Source: DATDOY01 sp035293045 (lineage in GTDB: Bacteria > Actinomycetota > Acidimicrobiia > IMCC26256 > JACPCJ01). Taken from it: a DNA stretch of 7,574 nucleotides. Location: positions 1-7,574 of the forward strand of contig DATDOY010000055.1 in the NCBI GenBank assembly GCA_035293045.1. Direction: 5' to 3'. Positions 1-5,494 of the stretch are shown one piece after another (the stretch's first letter is position 1; every line of letters begins with the position of its first letter). The notes beneath the pieces were generated by a model that ran no database searches, was not told where the DNA came from, and saw nothing but the letters and a program-made list of their open reading frames with translations. The translations under genes were made by a program, and so were the position numbers.

Positions 1-3000
1 GCCGACCGTGACGTAGCCCTTGCAGTCGGCCACCCGGAAGCTGAACGTCTTCGAGTTGCGGGTCTTCGGCGGCTTGCGCCGCACGGGCTCCTGCAGAGCG
101 ATCGTGAGCGGTGCGTCAGAGCCCGCGACCACGGCGACATCAGCGTCGAGTTCCACGCTCTCCTTCTTCTGCGTCGACAGCGGTTGTGCCACCTTGCAGT
201 TGTCGCGATAGATGGCAACGGCCTTGAGGCCCAGCTTCCACGACTCGAGGTAGAGGTCGGCGACCTCCTCGACCGTGGCCTCCTCGGGCATGTTGATGGT
301 CTTCGAGATGGCGCCCGAGATGAACGGCTGGACCGCCGCCATCATCCGGACGTGACCCATGTAGTGGATGACGTTGTCGCCCATGGCCGTGGCGAAGACG
401 GGGAGGTGCTCGGCCTTCAATGCGGGCGCCCCAACGATCGTCTTGTGCTCGTCGATGTAGGCGACGATGTCATCGACCTGGGCATCGTCGTAACCGAGGT
501 TGCGCAGGGCACGCGGGATCGCCCGATTGACGATCTCCATCGTCCCGCCGCCCACGAGCTTCTTGTGCTTGGTGAGCGCGAGGTCGGGCTCGACCCCGGT
601 GGTGTCACAATCCATAGCCAAACCAATTGTCCCAGTTGGTGCCAAAACGGTGGCTTGTCCGTTTCGTACCCCATATTGCTCTCCGAGTTCGCACGCCGCG
701 TCCCACGATTGACGTGCAGCATCGAGGAGATCGGCGGGCACCAGCTCCTCGTCGATCTCGGCGCACACGGCGCGGTGCTGGTTGAGCACCTTGAGCGTCG
801 GCTCGGTGTTTTCGGCGTAGCCAGCGAACGGGCCCATCCGCGATGCGGTGCGGGCGCTCGTCGCGTAGGCGTGCCCCGTCATGAGCGCCGTGAGCGCGGC
901 GGCCCACGCGCGACCCTCTTCCGAGTCGTAGGGAGCGCCGCGCGCCATGAGAAGGGCGCCGAGGTTGGCGTAACCGAGACCGAGCTGGCGGAACTTGCGG
1001 GCGTTCTCGCCGATCTTCTCGGTGGGGTAATCGGCGTTGCCGACGAGAATCTCCTGCGCCGTGAACATCACCTCGACGGTGTGCTTGTACCCATCGACGT
1101 CGAAGCTGCCGTCGTCCTCGAGGTACTTCAGAAGGTTGATCGACGCCAGATTGCACGCCGAGTTATCGAGGTGCATGTATTCGGAGCAATTCGCCACTAT
1201 TTGTCCGTTTACGATGTACGAGTGGTTACGGGGTTCGGTGAGGTTGAAGGTCAGCTCCACCCCATCTTCAACGCGTTCGCGCACACGTACGGTCTCATCG
1301 GTGTTGTAGAAGCGGTGCTCCGCGACAAGACGATCGAGCTTGTCGGACTTGGACGGGATCTCGAAACCGACCTCTTCCGCATAGCGGACGATGGATCGGT
1401 TGGCGATACGGAGATCGAACATGCCGCCCGACTCGTACGTCACCGCCGTGCCGTCGGCCCGGGTGTAGTCGAACTGCGCGTCGCCCGGTTGGCGGGTTTC
1501 GTAGATTCGACTAGAGATCCCGAAAGTCGAGAGCAAGCGCTGCACACCCCGCAGCAATTCACGCGACGACGAGCCCAAGCCGACGTACCGACTCTTCTCG
1601 CCGTCATAGACACAACCGTCAGCGTCAAACAGCCCGCGGAGGAATGCGGATTGAACCTCCGGCGGAGCTTGCTCGACAGAGCGCGGAACAACCTTGTGGG
1701 CCGCTTTCTTGGGGGACACGCCCAGGCCTTCAAAGAACCTACGCAGAGCCCGACGGCTCTGGCGTAGTTGAACCGTTCCATTCGTCTGCACCGACGGGGT
1801 TGGCTCCCGGCCATCGTTCATCCAGGCAACAAGGGAGCGGTGACCCGGGAGGATGTGTTCCTGTTCCTCCTCCGTGCCATAGATCGTGGACACGACGTCG
1901 CCGGACAAACAGCCGTCTCCAACAAGCCAACCGACGTAGTGAGCCAACTCGGGTGACCACTTTTCTGGTAGCCGGAAGCCGATCGACTGCTTCTCGCCGC
2001 GTGCGGCCAACGCCATCAGGCGGGCGCCCGCGGGTATGGCCAGGTCGGCTGACACGGCTGGCGCGGGGACATCCAGGACCTTCAGCTGATCTTCGGCGGT
2101 CAACTCGTCCGCTCGTACGTAGCCGCGATTCACCGTCCAGAACCGGTGGTTCGGGGTGCACCGAATCTCCGAGCCATTGCTGAACGTGAGGCGTACGACC
2201 TCATTCCACCCGGTCACCATGAAGGCCTCGGGACGCGTGATCTCGACGCTCTCGGCCGGCTGATCGGGATTCGTCGCGTCGTGGGTGTACACGCCAAACG
2301 TCTCGCCACCTTGCGCGCGGGCAACGAGTTCACCGAACTGGATCAGGCCCTTGTCCGTGTGGACATAGGTGTCGGCCGGGAAGCACGGGTTGCTGGCGTT
2401 GATGCGGCCCGTGTTGGCGGCGGTGTGCCAGTGGTTGATCGTCGTGTCGTATTGCATCCCCGGATCGGCGCACTCCCACGCCGCCTCGGCGAGTTGGCGC
2501 ATGAGGTCGCGCGCCTTCACGGTGCGGACCGTCGCTCCGTCCTTGACGGCCTTCAGGTCCCAGTCGGCGTCGTCCTCGACCGCCTTCATGAACTCGTCGG
2601 TGACCCGCACCGAGTTGTTGGCGTTCTGGTACTGGATGGAGTGCGAATCGCGGCCGTCGAGGTCCATGTCGAAGCCGGCCTCGCGCAGCGCCCGGGCCTT
2701 GCGCTCCTCGAGCGCCTTGCACCAGATGAACTCCTCGACGTCCGGGTGGTCGACGTTGAGGATCGCCATCTTGGCGGCGCGACGGGTCTTGCCGCCCGAC
2801 TTGATCGTGCCGGCGGACGCGTCGGCGCCCCGCATGAAGCTCACGGGACCGGAGGCCGTGCCGCCGCCCTTCAGCTCTTCGTACGACGAGCGAATCTTCG
2901 AGAGGTTTACGCCCGACCCCGATCCGCCTTTGAAGATGACGCCCTCCTCCCGATACCAGTTGAGGATGGAGTCCATGGTGTCTTCGACGTCGAGGATGAA

Positions 3001-3447
3001 ACAGGCGCTCGACTGTTGGGGCTCCCCCGGAACGCCGATGTTGAACCACACCGGTGAGTTGAACGACGCCCGCTGGTTCACGAGGATGTACTTCAACTCC
3101 GAGCGGAAGGTCTCCGCCTCCTCGGAGTCGGCGAAGTAGCCGTCGCGGACCCCCCAATCGGTGATGGAGTCGGCGACCCGATCGATGATCTGACGCACCG
3201 AGTACTCCCGCTCCGGGGCGCCCAGAGGCCCGCGGAAGTACTTCTGCGCCACGATGTTGGTGGCGTTCTGCGACCAGCTGACGGGGAACTCCACCTCGGG
3301 CTGGTAGAAGGCGTCGCCGCCGGACTTGAGGTCGGGAATCCGCGCCTCTCGCGTCTCCCACTCGAGGGAGTCGTACGGATGCACGTCGGGCGTCGTGAAG
3401 TGCCGCCTGATACCGATTCGCTGGACCTGCTCCGGCGCGATGGCCAT
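1..3447 (-). CDS. nrdJ: Adenosylcobalamin-dependent (class II) ribonucleotide reductase, intein-containing precursor; 3' end cut by window
   Basis: Reduces ribonucleotides to deoxyribonucleotides using AdoCbl to make a cysteine thiyl radical; cytoplasmic dNTP synthesis. The frame is open for 1149 codons from ATG 3447 to base 1, with AGGAG at 3455-3459 seven bases upstream. Removing a 399-residue intein leaves 750 reductase residues. Visible family motifs: first redox Cys149 in SSACF; phosphate/substrate loop KGGSGSGVNLS near 173-183; INASNP (349-354) joined after splicing to CSEYMHLDNSACNLASINL, giving catalytic Asn353, thiyl Cys754 and Glu756 plus redox partner Cys765 (mature Cys355 and Cys366, spaced 11 as in Thermotoga NrdJ); APTGTI at 936-941; RDNCK near 1081-1085. 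There is no N-terminal ATP cone. The C-terminal region, with the shuttle cysteines expected in this family, lies beyond base 1. Own promoter and NrdR-like sites lie upstream. Codons 910-947 have aberrant A/T-ending usage. Confidence 0.97.
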   Translation of the reverse strand, partial: MAIAPEQVQRIGIRRHFTTPDVHPYDSLEWETREARIPDLKSGGDAFYQPEVEFPVSWSQNATNIVAQKYFRGPLGAPEREYSVRQIIDRVADSITDWGVRDGYFADSEEAETFRSELKYILVNQRASFNSPVWFNIGVPGEPQQSSACFILDVEDTMDSILNWYREEGVIFKGGSGSGVNLSKIRSSYEELKGGGTASGPVSFMRGADASAGTIKSGGKTRRAAKMAILNVDHPDVEEFIWCKALEERKARALREAGFDMDLDGRDSHSIQYQNANNSVRVTDEFMKAVEDDADWDLKAVKDGATVRTVKARDLMRQLAEAAWECADPGMQYDTTINHWHTAANTGRINASNPCFPADTYVHTDKGLIQFGELVARAQGGETFGVYTHDATNPDQPAESVEITRPEAFMVTGWNEVVRLTFSNGSEIRCTPNHRFWTVNRGYVRADELTAEDQLKVLDVPAPAVSADLAIPAGARLMALAARGEKQSIGFRLPEKWSPELAHYVGWLVGDGCLSGDVVSTIYGTEEEQEHILPGHRSLVAWMNDGREPTPSVQTNGTVQLRQSRRALRRFFEGLGVSPKKAAHKVVPRSVEQAPPEVQSAFLRGLFDADGCVYDGEKSRYVGLGSSSRELLRGVQRLLSTFGISSRIYETRQPGDAQFDYTRADGTAVTYESGGMFDLRIANRSIVRYAEEVGFEIPSKSDKLDRLVAEHRFYNTDETVRVRERVEDGVELTFNLTEPRNHSYIVNGQIVANCSEYMHLDNSACNLASINLLKYLEDDGSFDVDGYKHTVEVMFTAQEILVGNADYPTEKIGENARKFRQLGLGYANLGALLMARGAPYDSEEGRAWAAALTALMTGHAYATSARTASRMGPFAGYAENTEPTLKVLNQHRAVCAEIDEELVPADLLDAARQSWDAACELGEQYGVRNGQATVLAPTGTIGLAMDCDTTGVEPDLALTKHKKLVGGGTMEIVNRAIPRALRNLGYDDAQVDDIVAYIDEHKTIVGAPALKAEHLPVFATAMGDNVIHYMGHVRMMAAVQPFISGAISKTINMPEEATVEEVADLYLESWKLGLKAVAIYRDNCKVAQPLSTQKKESVELDADVAVVAGSDAPLTIALQEPVRRKPPKTRNSKTFSFRVADCKGYVTVG
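607..720 (-). other. Patch of atypical codon use in nrdJ next to the APTGT active-site loop
   Basis: Codons 910-947 of nrdJ contain about 22 of 38 A/T-ending codons (for example CAA, TAT, GTA, CGA, GTT, GCA, CCA, ACT, ACA, ATT, TGT) plus two TTG. The 20 codons on the downstream side have none and the 20 on the upstream side have two. The amino-acid sequence remains ordinary NrdJ (GQATVLAPTGTIG), so this is a synonymous-level anomaly with sharp edges. It suggests imported DNA or an overlapping nucleotide-level constraint. Confidence 0.75.
1189..2385 (-). mobile_element. In-frame intein (399 aa) in NrdJ with full splicing and homing domains
   Basis: A protein intron that should excise itself and ligate the flanking NrdJ segments. 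It spans precursor residues 355-753, from CFPADTYVHT to the C-terminal block GQIVAN, followed by Cys754 (+1). Splicing blocks in order: A with nucleophile Cys355 right after Asn-Pro; B at about 426-438 with the TPNH motif and His434; endonuclease blocks C, D, E and H at about 500-650; F at about 730-748 with His742; G ending Ala752-Asn753. The usual penultimate His is Ala, a variation known from functional inteins. The reading frame is intact and removal restores the uninterrupted motif NPCSEYM. Third-position A/T use is clearly higher than in the flanking NrdJ, especially in the endonuclease part, consistent with horizontal arrival. Confidence 0.96.
1501..1962 (-). other. LAGLIDADG (DOD-type) homing endonuclease domain of the NrdJ intein
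   Basis: Embedded in the intein at about precursor residues 496-649. The first dodecapeptide motif is LAHYVGWLVGDG (501-512), with putative metal-binding Asp511. The second is FLRGLFDADG (602-611), with Asp610. Between them is a block D-like KKAAHKVVPR (580-589), and after them a block H-like helix LLRGVQRLLSTFGISSRI (631-648). Both acidic residues are present and there is no frameshift, so the domain looks potentially active. Such enzymes cut the intein-less nrdJ allele at the insertion site and spread the intein by gene conversion. By hand count, about 50 of 160 codons here end in A or T, against 5 of 36 on the C-extein side and 1 of 25 on the N-extein side. Confidence 0.92.
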
Positions 3448-3526
3448 GAACGCTCTCCTCTCGCTTCGCTCTCCCGAGCACCCGCCCTCAGGCTACCGCC
3501 GAGGACCGACGGGGCCGACCGTCCAA

Positions 3527-3542
3527 CCACAAGATGTGGTGG
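3527..3542 (-). promoter_or_regulatory. Candidate NrdR box, leader-proximal
   Basis: On the plus strand it reads CCACAAGATGTGGTGG, an imperfect palindrome around A|T with 6 of 8 arm positions complementary. From memory the NrdR consensus is ACACWATATATWGTGT, and this site matches at about 11 of 16 positions. It also contains the perfect inverted repeat ACCACA-AGA-TGTGGT. It lies in the nrdJ 5' leader, downstream of the predicted start of transcription. NrdR is encoded one gene upstream. Inferred by inspection only. Confidence 0.5.
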
Positions 3543-3557
3543 TTGAGTGAAGATCAC

Positions 3558-3573
3558 ACCCCAGATACGGCGG
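3558..3573 (-). promoter_or_regulatory. Candidate second NrdR box, weaker, overlapping the nrdJ transcription start
   Basis: Plus-strand sequence ACCCCAGATACGGCGG, about 9 of 16 matches to the remembered NrdR consensus. It shares the AGAT core of the stronger box. The centre-to-centre distance to that box is 31 bp, three helical turns, which is the arrangement typical of paired NrdR boxes. It sits immediately downstream of the -10 element. Its weak arms make it uncertain when taken alone. Confidence 0.35.
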
Positions 3574-3575
3574 TC

Positions 3576-3605
3576 ATTACACCATTGGAATTACACAGTT
3601 GTCAA
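3576..3605 (-). promoter_or_regulatory. Predicted sigma70/SigA-type promoter of nrdJ
   Basis: Read on the minus strand: perfect -35 TTGACA (3605-3600), an 18-bp spacer, and -10 TGTAAT (3581-3576). Transcription is expected to start near 3569, leaving a leader of about 120 nt before the nrdJ ATG at 3447. An AT-rich GAAATTTC stretch (3620-3627) lies upstream near -50 and could act as an UP-like element. The promoter lies inside the nrdR-nrdJ gap, so nrdJ can be transcribed separately from nrdR. Confidence 0.7.
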
Positions 3606-3689
3606 CGGTTGGGGCTGGAGAAATTTCCGCTTGCTGGAGTGAGTGCGGGGGTCAAGGGCGGCACGCAACGGCGGCCGAAACGACCTCTC

Positions 3690-4193
3690 TCACCGCTGGA
3701 TCGTGGGATGACGCTTCGGCTCGGTCTTTTTCTCGAGGACCCTCCGCTCCTGGAGCAACTGGGCCTCCCGCTCGAAGTCGGCGACGTCCTCGAAGCCCTT
3801 GTAGACCGAGGCGAACCGGAGATAGGCGACGTCATCGAGATCGCGCAGCCGATCGAGGACGGCGAGGCCGACCTCCTCGCTGTTGACCTCGGGCCCGGCG
3901 GCCCGCAGCTGCTCCTCCACGGACCCGACGAGGGCGATGGCGATGGCCTCATCAACGGCTGGACGGTTCGCCGCCGCCATCCGCACCCCCACGAGGACCT
4001 TCTCACGATCGAACGGCTCGACCAGCCCGGACCGCTTCTTCACCACCAGGGGCAGCTCTTCGATGCGCTCATAGGTGGTGTAGCGCCGGCCACACACGAG
4101 ACACTCCCGACGCCGGCGAATGGCCACGCCATCGTCGGCGCTGCGCGAGTCAACGACCTTGTCGTCGGTGGCGAGGCAGTAGGGGCAGCGCAC
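3690..4193 (-). CDS. nrdR: Transcriptional repressor NrdR (Zn-ribbon / ATP-cone)
   Basis: A nucleotide-sensing repressor of ribonucleotide reductase genes; it binds paired NrdR boxes as an oligomer whose state depends on ATP/dATP. The protein has 167 residues, slightly longer than the usual 150-160. The N-terminal zinc ribbon is MRCPYC (Cys3, Cys6) with CLVCGRRY (Cys31, Cys34), followed by the conserved TTYERIEELPLVVKK stretch. The ATP cone follows at about 49-139, with KRSGLVEPFDREKV at its beginning and YLRFASVYKGF (124-134) near its end. The start is GTG at 4193, chosen because the family begins MRCP; a GGGGG run in the upstream hairpin is the only extended purine tract nearby. The charged C-terminal tail after about 140 is variable in the family. 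nrdJ, its expected target, lies next downstream on the same strand after 242 bp. Confidence 0.97.
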   Translation of the reverse strand: MRCPYCLATDDKVVDSRSADDGVAIRRRRECLVCGRRYTTYERIEELPLVVKKRSGLVEPFDREKVLVGVRMAAANRPAVDEAIAIALVGSVEEQLRAAGPEVNSEEVGLAVLDRLRDLDDVAYLRFASVYKGFEDVADFEREAQLLQERRVLEKKTEPKRHPTIQR

Positions 4194-4204
4194 GACCTCA
4201 CGCT

Positions 4205-4233
4205 ACCCCCAGGCGCAAGCAACGCCTGGGGGT
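4205..4233. terminator. Perfect 11-bp GC-rich hairpin between the VOC gene and nrdR
   Basis: ACCCCCAGGCG (4205-4215) and CGCCTGGGGGT (4223-4233) are exact reverse complements separated by a 7-base loop. On the minus strand it follows the VOC stop codon (4256) and precedes the nrdR GTG (4193) by 11 bases. There is no U-tract after it, so it is either a U-less terminator of the kind proposed for high-GC actinobacteria or a structure that hides the G-rich run preceding nrdR and limits its translation. Confidence 0.55.
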
Positions 4234-4255
4234 GCCATGCCGATCGCTGCGACGG

Positions 4256-4717
4256 TCAGGGCCCCTCGCCCTTGGTCATCGCGTCGACGGCCGCCGCCAT
4301 CTCCTCCTCGGAGAGGTCGACGGTGTGCTGGGCGAAGTGCCACTGGTGACCCTCCGGATCCTCCGCCGTGTAGGAGCGGTCGCCGTAGAACTTGTCGGTC
4401 GGCTCCTCGATGATGGTCGCGCCCGCCTGCTTCGCGACCTCGAAATGCTTGTCGACGTCGTCGACGTAGAGGTAGATGCCGACGGTCGCGCCGCCGAGAT
4501 CCTTGGGGCTCTTGGCGTCGGGGCCGGGAGATCCCAGCATGACGACCGAGTCGTGGTAGCGGAGTTCGGCGTGGCTCACCGCGCCATCCGGTCCCGGCAT
4601 TCGCAGCTGCTCATCGAATCCGAATGCGCTTGTCAGAAAGTCGAGCGCGGCACCGGCGTCCTTGTAGGTCAGGTACGGGGTGAGCCGCGGAAAATTCTCG
4701 GGAGGGTTCTGAACCAT
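4256..4717 (-). CDS. VOC superfamily protein (glyoxalase/bleomycin-resistance/PhnB-like fold)
   Basis: A 153-residue protein of the vicinal-oxygen-chelate fold; reaction and substrate cannot be assigned from sequence. The N-terminal half shows the typical strand-helix entry PYLTYKDAGAALDFLTSAFGF (14-34) and a DGAVSHAEL strand (44-52) with a possible metal-binding His49. The C-terminal half repeats the fold (VGIYLYVDDVDKHFE, 79-93) and ends with the family-typical YGDRSYTAEDPEGHQWHFAQ (111-130). The tail from about 134 is an acidic/Ala-rich helix. The start is ATG 4717 with AGGAG at 4726-4730, eight bases upstream. It lies between the LysM gene (63 bp upstream) and nrdR; it has no family link to either and looks like an insertion into a conserved neighbourhood. 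It could be co-transcribed from the SOS-controlled promoter. Confidence 0.9.
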   Translation of the reverse strand: MVQNPPENFPRLTPYLTYKDAGAALDFLTSAFGFDEQLRMPGPDGAVSHAELRYHDSVVMLGSPGPDAKSPKDLGGATVGIYLYVDDVDKHFEVAKQAGATIIEEPTDKFYGDRSYTAEDPEGHQWHFAQHTVDLSEEEMAAAVDAMTKGEGP

Positions 4718-4780
4718 GTCACTCGCTCCTCTGCAGGTTGGCCGCGCCGGTTCGATGCGCCGCGGATCGTAGGGGTGGGG

Positions 4781-5299
4781 TCAGTCCACGGGCCAGACGA
4801 GCTGCTCGCCAACCCGTACTTCGGACGTTCCCCGGGAGGCGCTCAGGGCGTCGACCACAGCACGAGGGTCATCGTTGGGCGCCAAAGACAGGGCGGCCCG
4901 CCACAGCGTGTCGCCCGGCTCCACGACATAGGTGACCTGCTGCGCTCGGCGGGCGTCGTCGGTAAGCGAACCGCCGGCGGGCGACGACAGGAGCGTGATG
5001 GCCAGCAGGACGCCCGCCGTGAAGGCCACGAGCATGAGGACGATCACGACGGCAAGCCGACGCCGGCGGAACACGATGGCCCGGCTCGGGCGCCGGGACA
5101 CGGACGAGGTCGGCGAACGCCGCGACGGGGCCCGGGGCACCGGGACGGCTGCGATGCGCTCGATCGGGTCGGTGGCGTCGAGCCGACGCCACCGCACTTC
5201 GAGGTCGTCACGCGGCGCGTGGGGATCGAAGGCGAAGGTCTCGAACGGTCGGCTCGTCAGGCGCCGGCGGGAGGGCCGGTGAGCGGTGATGGCGGTCAT
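4781..5299 (-). CDS. LysM-domain single-pass membrane protein, ChiZ/YneA-like putative SOS cell-division inhibitor
   Basis: Predicted 172 residues. A basic, Arg/Pro-rich cytoplasmic N-terminus (1-81) ends in FRRRR, followed by one membrane segment (about 82-104, LAVVIVLMLVAFTAGVLLAI). After a short linker comes a C-terminal LysM peptidoglycan-binding domain (about 123-170, starting TYVVEPGDTLWRAA and ending GEQLVWPVD). This is the architecture and position of ChiZ (M. tuberculosis Rv2719c, divergent from lexA) and of Bacillus YneA, which delay division after DNA damage. The LysM family and membrane topology are seen directly; the division-inhibitor role is inferred from position and SOS boxes. 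ATG 5299 was chosen because AAGGGGAG (5306-5313) precedes it by six bases; an in-frame ATG at 5443 would start within the promoter/operator region and has no such site. Confidence 0.88.
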   Translation of the reverse strand: MTAITAHRPSRRRLTSRPFETFAFDPHAPRDDLEVRWRRLDATDPIERIAAVPVPRAPSRRSPTSSVSRRPSRAIVFRRRRLAVVIVLMLVAFTAGVLLAITLLSSPAGGSLTDDARRAQQVTYVVEPGDTLWRAALSLAPNDDPRAVVDALSASRGTSEVRVGEQLVWPVD

Positions 5300-5305
5300 G
5301 TCGAT

Positions 5306-5313
5306 CTCCCCTT
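5306..5313 (-). promoter_or_regulatory. Ribosome binding site fixing the LysM gene start
   Basis: AAGGGGAG on the minus strand, six bases before ATG 5299. It decides against the in-frame ATG at 5443, which would lengthen the protein by 48 residues of non-LysM, low-complexity sequence. Confidence 0.75.
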
Positions 5314-5418
5314 CGGTCTCCCGGGGCGGTTCCGGCTGGTGCTCAAGGTGGTCCACGGGGCCAGTGTGCCGAGGGGGTGTGACAGTTATGGCCCGTGACC
5401 CTCTGTGGTCTGCGGAGG

Positions 5419-5432
5419 CGAACGCTCGTTCG
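5419..5432. promoter_or_regulatory. SOS box I (LexA operator), perfect arms
   Basis: CGAACGCTCGTTCG: arms CGAAC and GTTCG around four bases, matching the Gram-positive/mycobacterial LexA operator CGAAC-N4-GTTCG. It lies just downstream of the predicted start of the LysM-gene transcript, where bound LexA would block that promoter. Confidence 0.85.
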
Positions 5433-5444
5433 GTTCTCGTCATG

Positions 5445-5471
5445 AAACTACGAACGTGTGTTTCATGTCAA
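5445..5471 (-). promoter_or_regulatory. Predicted divergent promoter of the LysM gene
   Basis: On the minus strand a perfect -35 TTGACA (5471-5466), then after 15 bp TAGTTT (5450-5445) as a plausible -10. Hexamers at 17-bp spacing (GTTTCA) are poorer. SOS box II lies inside this promoter, giving a direct mechanism for LexA repression. The exact -10 is uncertain. Confidence 0.5.
5451..5464. promoter_or_regulatory. SOS box II (LexA operator), degenerate right arm
   Basis: CGAACGTGTGTTTC: perfect left arm, two mismatches in the right arm. It falls in the spacer between the -35 and -10 of the LysM-gene promoter and is flanked by the inverted repeat CATGAAAC / GTTTCATG (5441-5448, 5460-5467). Confidence 0.6.
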
Positions 5472-5480
5472 GCACAAATC

Positions 5481-5494
5481 CGAACGGGTGTTTG
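5481..5494. promoter_or_regulatory. SOS box III (LexA operator), one mismatch
   Basis: CGAACGGGTGTTTG: one mismatch in the right arm. It is very similar to box II over CGAACGKGTGTTT and 30 bp from it, as if the two arose by duplication. It overlaps the expected -35 area of the lexA promoter. Confidence 0.65.

Noticed and set aside
184..1767. Long plus-strand open frame (527 codons) opposite nrdJ
   Set aside because: It is antisense to verified nrdJ and intein coding sequence; long antisense frames are expected in high-GC DNA with G/C-ending codons. The translation resembles no known protein and lacks a ribosome site.
1189..2385. Group I/II intron or insertion sequence inside nrdJ
   Set aside because: The interruption is an uninterrupted in-frame coding segment with all intein splicing blocks, and has no terminal inverted repeats or transposase motifs.
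2146..3057. Plus-strand 303-codon open frame
   Set aside because: Antisense shadow of the nrdJ N-terminal half and intein start; Arg/Val/Leu-rich composition typical of such shadows.
2330..3481. Minus-strand 383-codon open frame with Arg-rich product
   Set aside because: It is the shifted frame of nrdJ; the true frame begins at ATG 3447 and yields all RNR motifs.
3448..3689. B12 (cobalamin) riboswitch upstream of nrdJ
   Set aside because: The 242-bp gap contains a promoter and NrdR-like boxes; I saw no B12-box sequence or room for the full riboswitch fold in the roughly 120-nt leader.
5300..5443. Longer form of the LysM protein starting at ATG 5443
   Set aside because: The start would lie in the promoter/operator area, and the internal ATG 5299 has a much better ribosome site.
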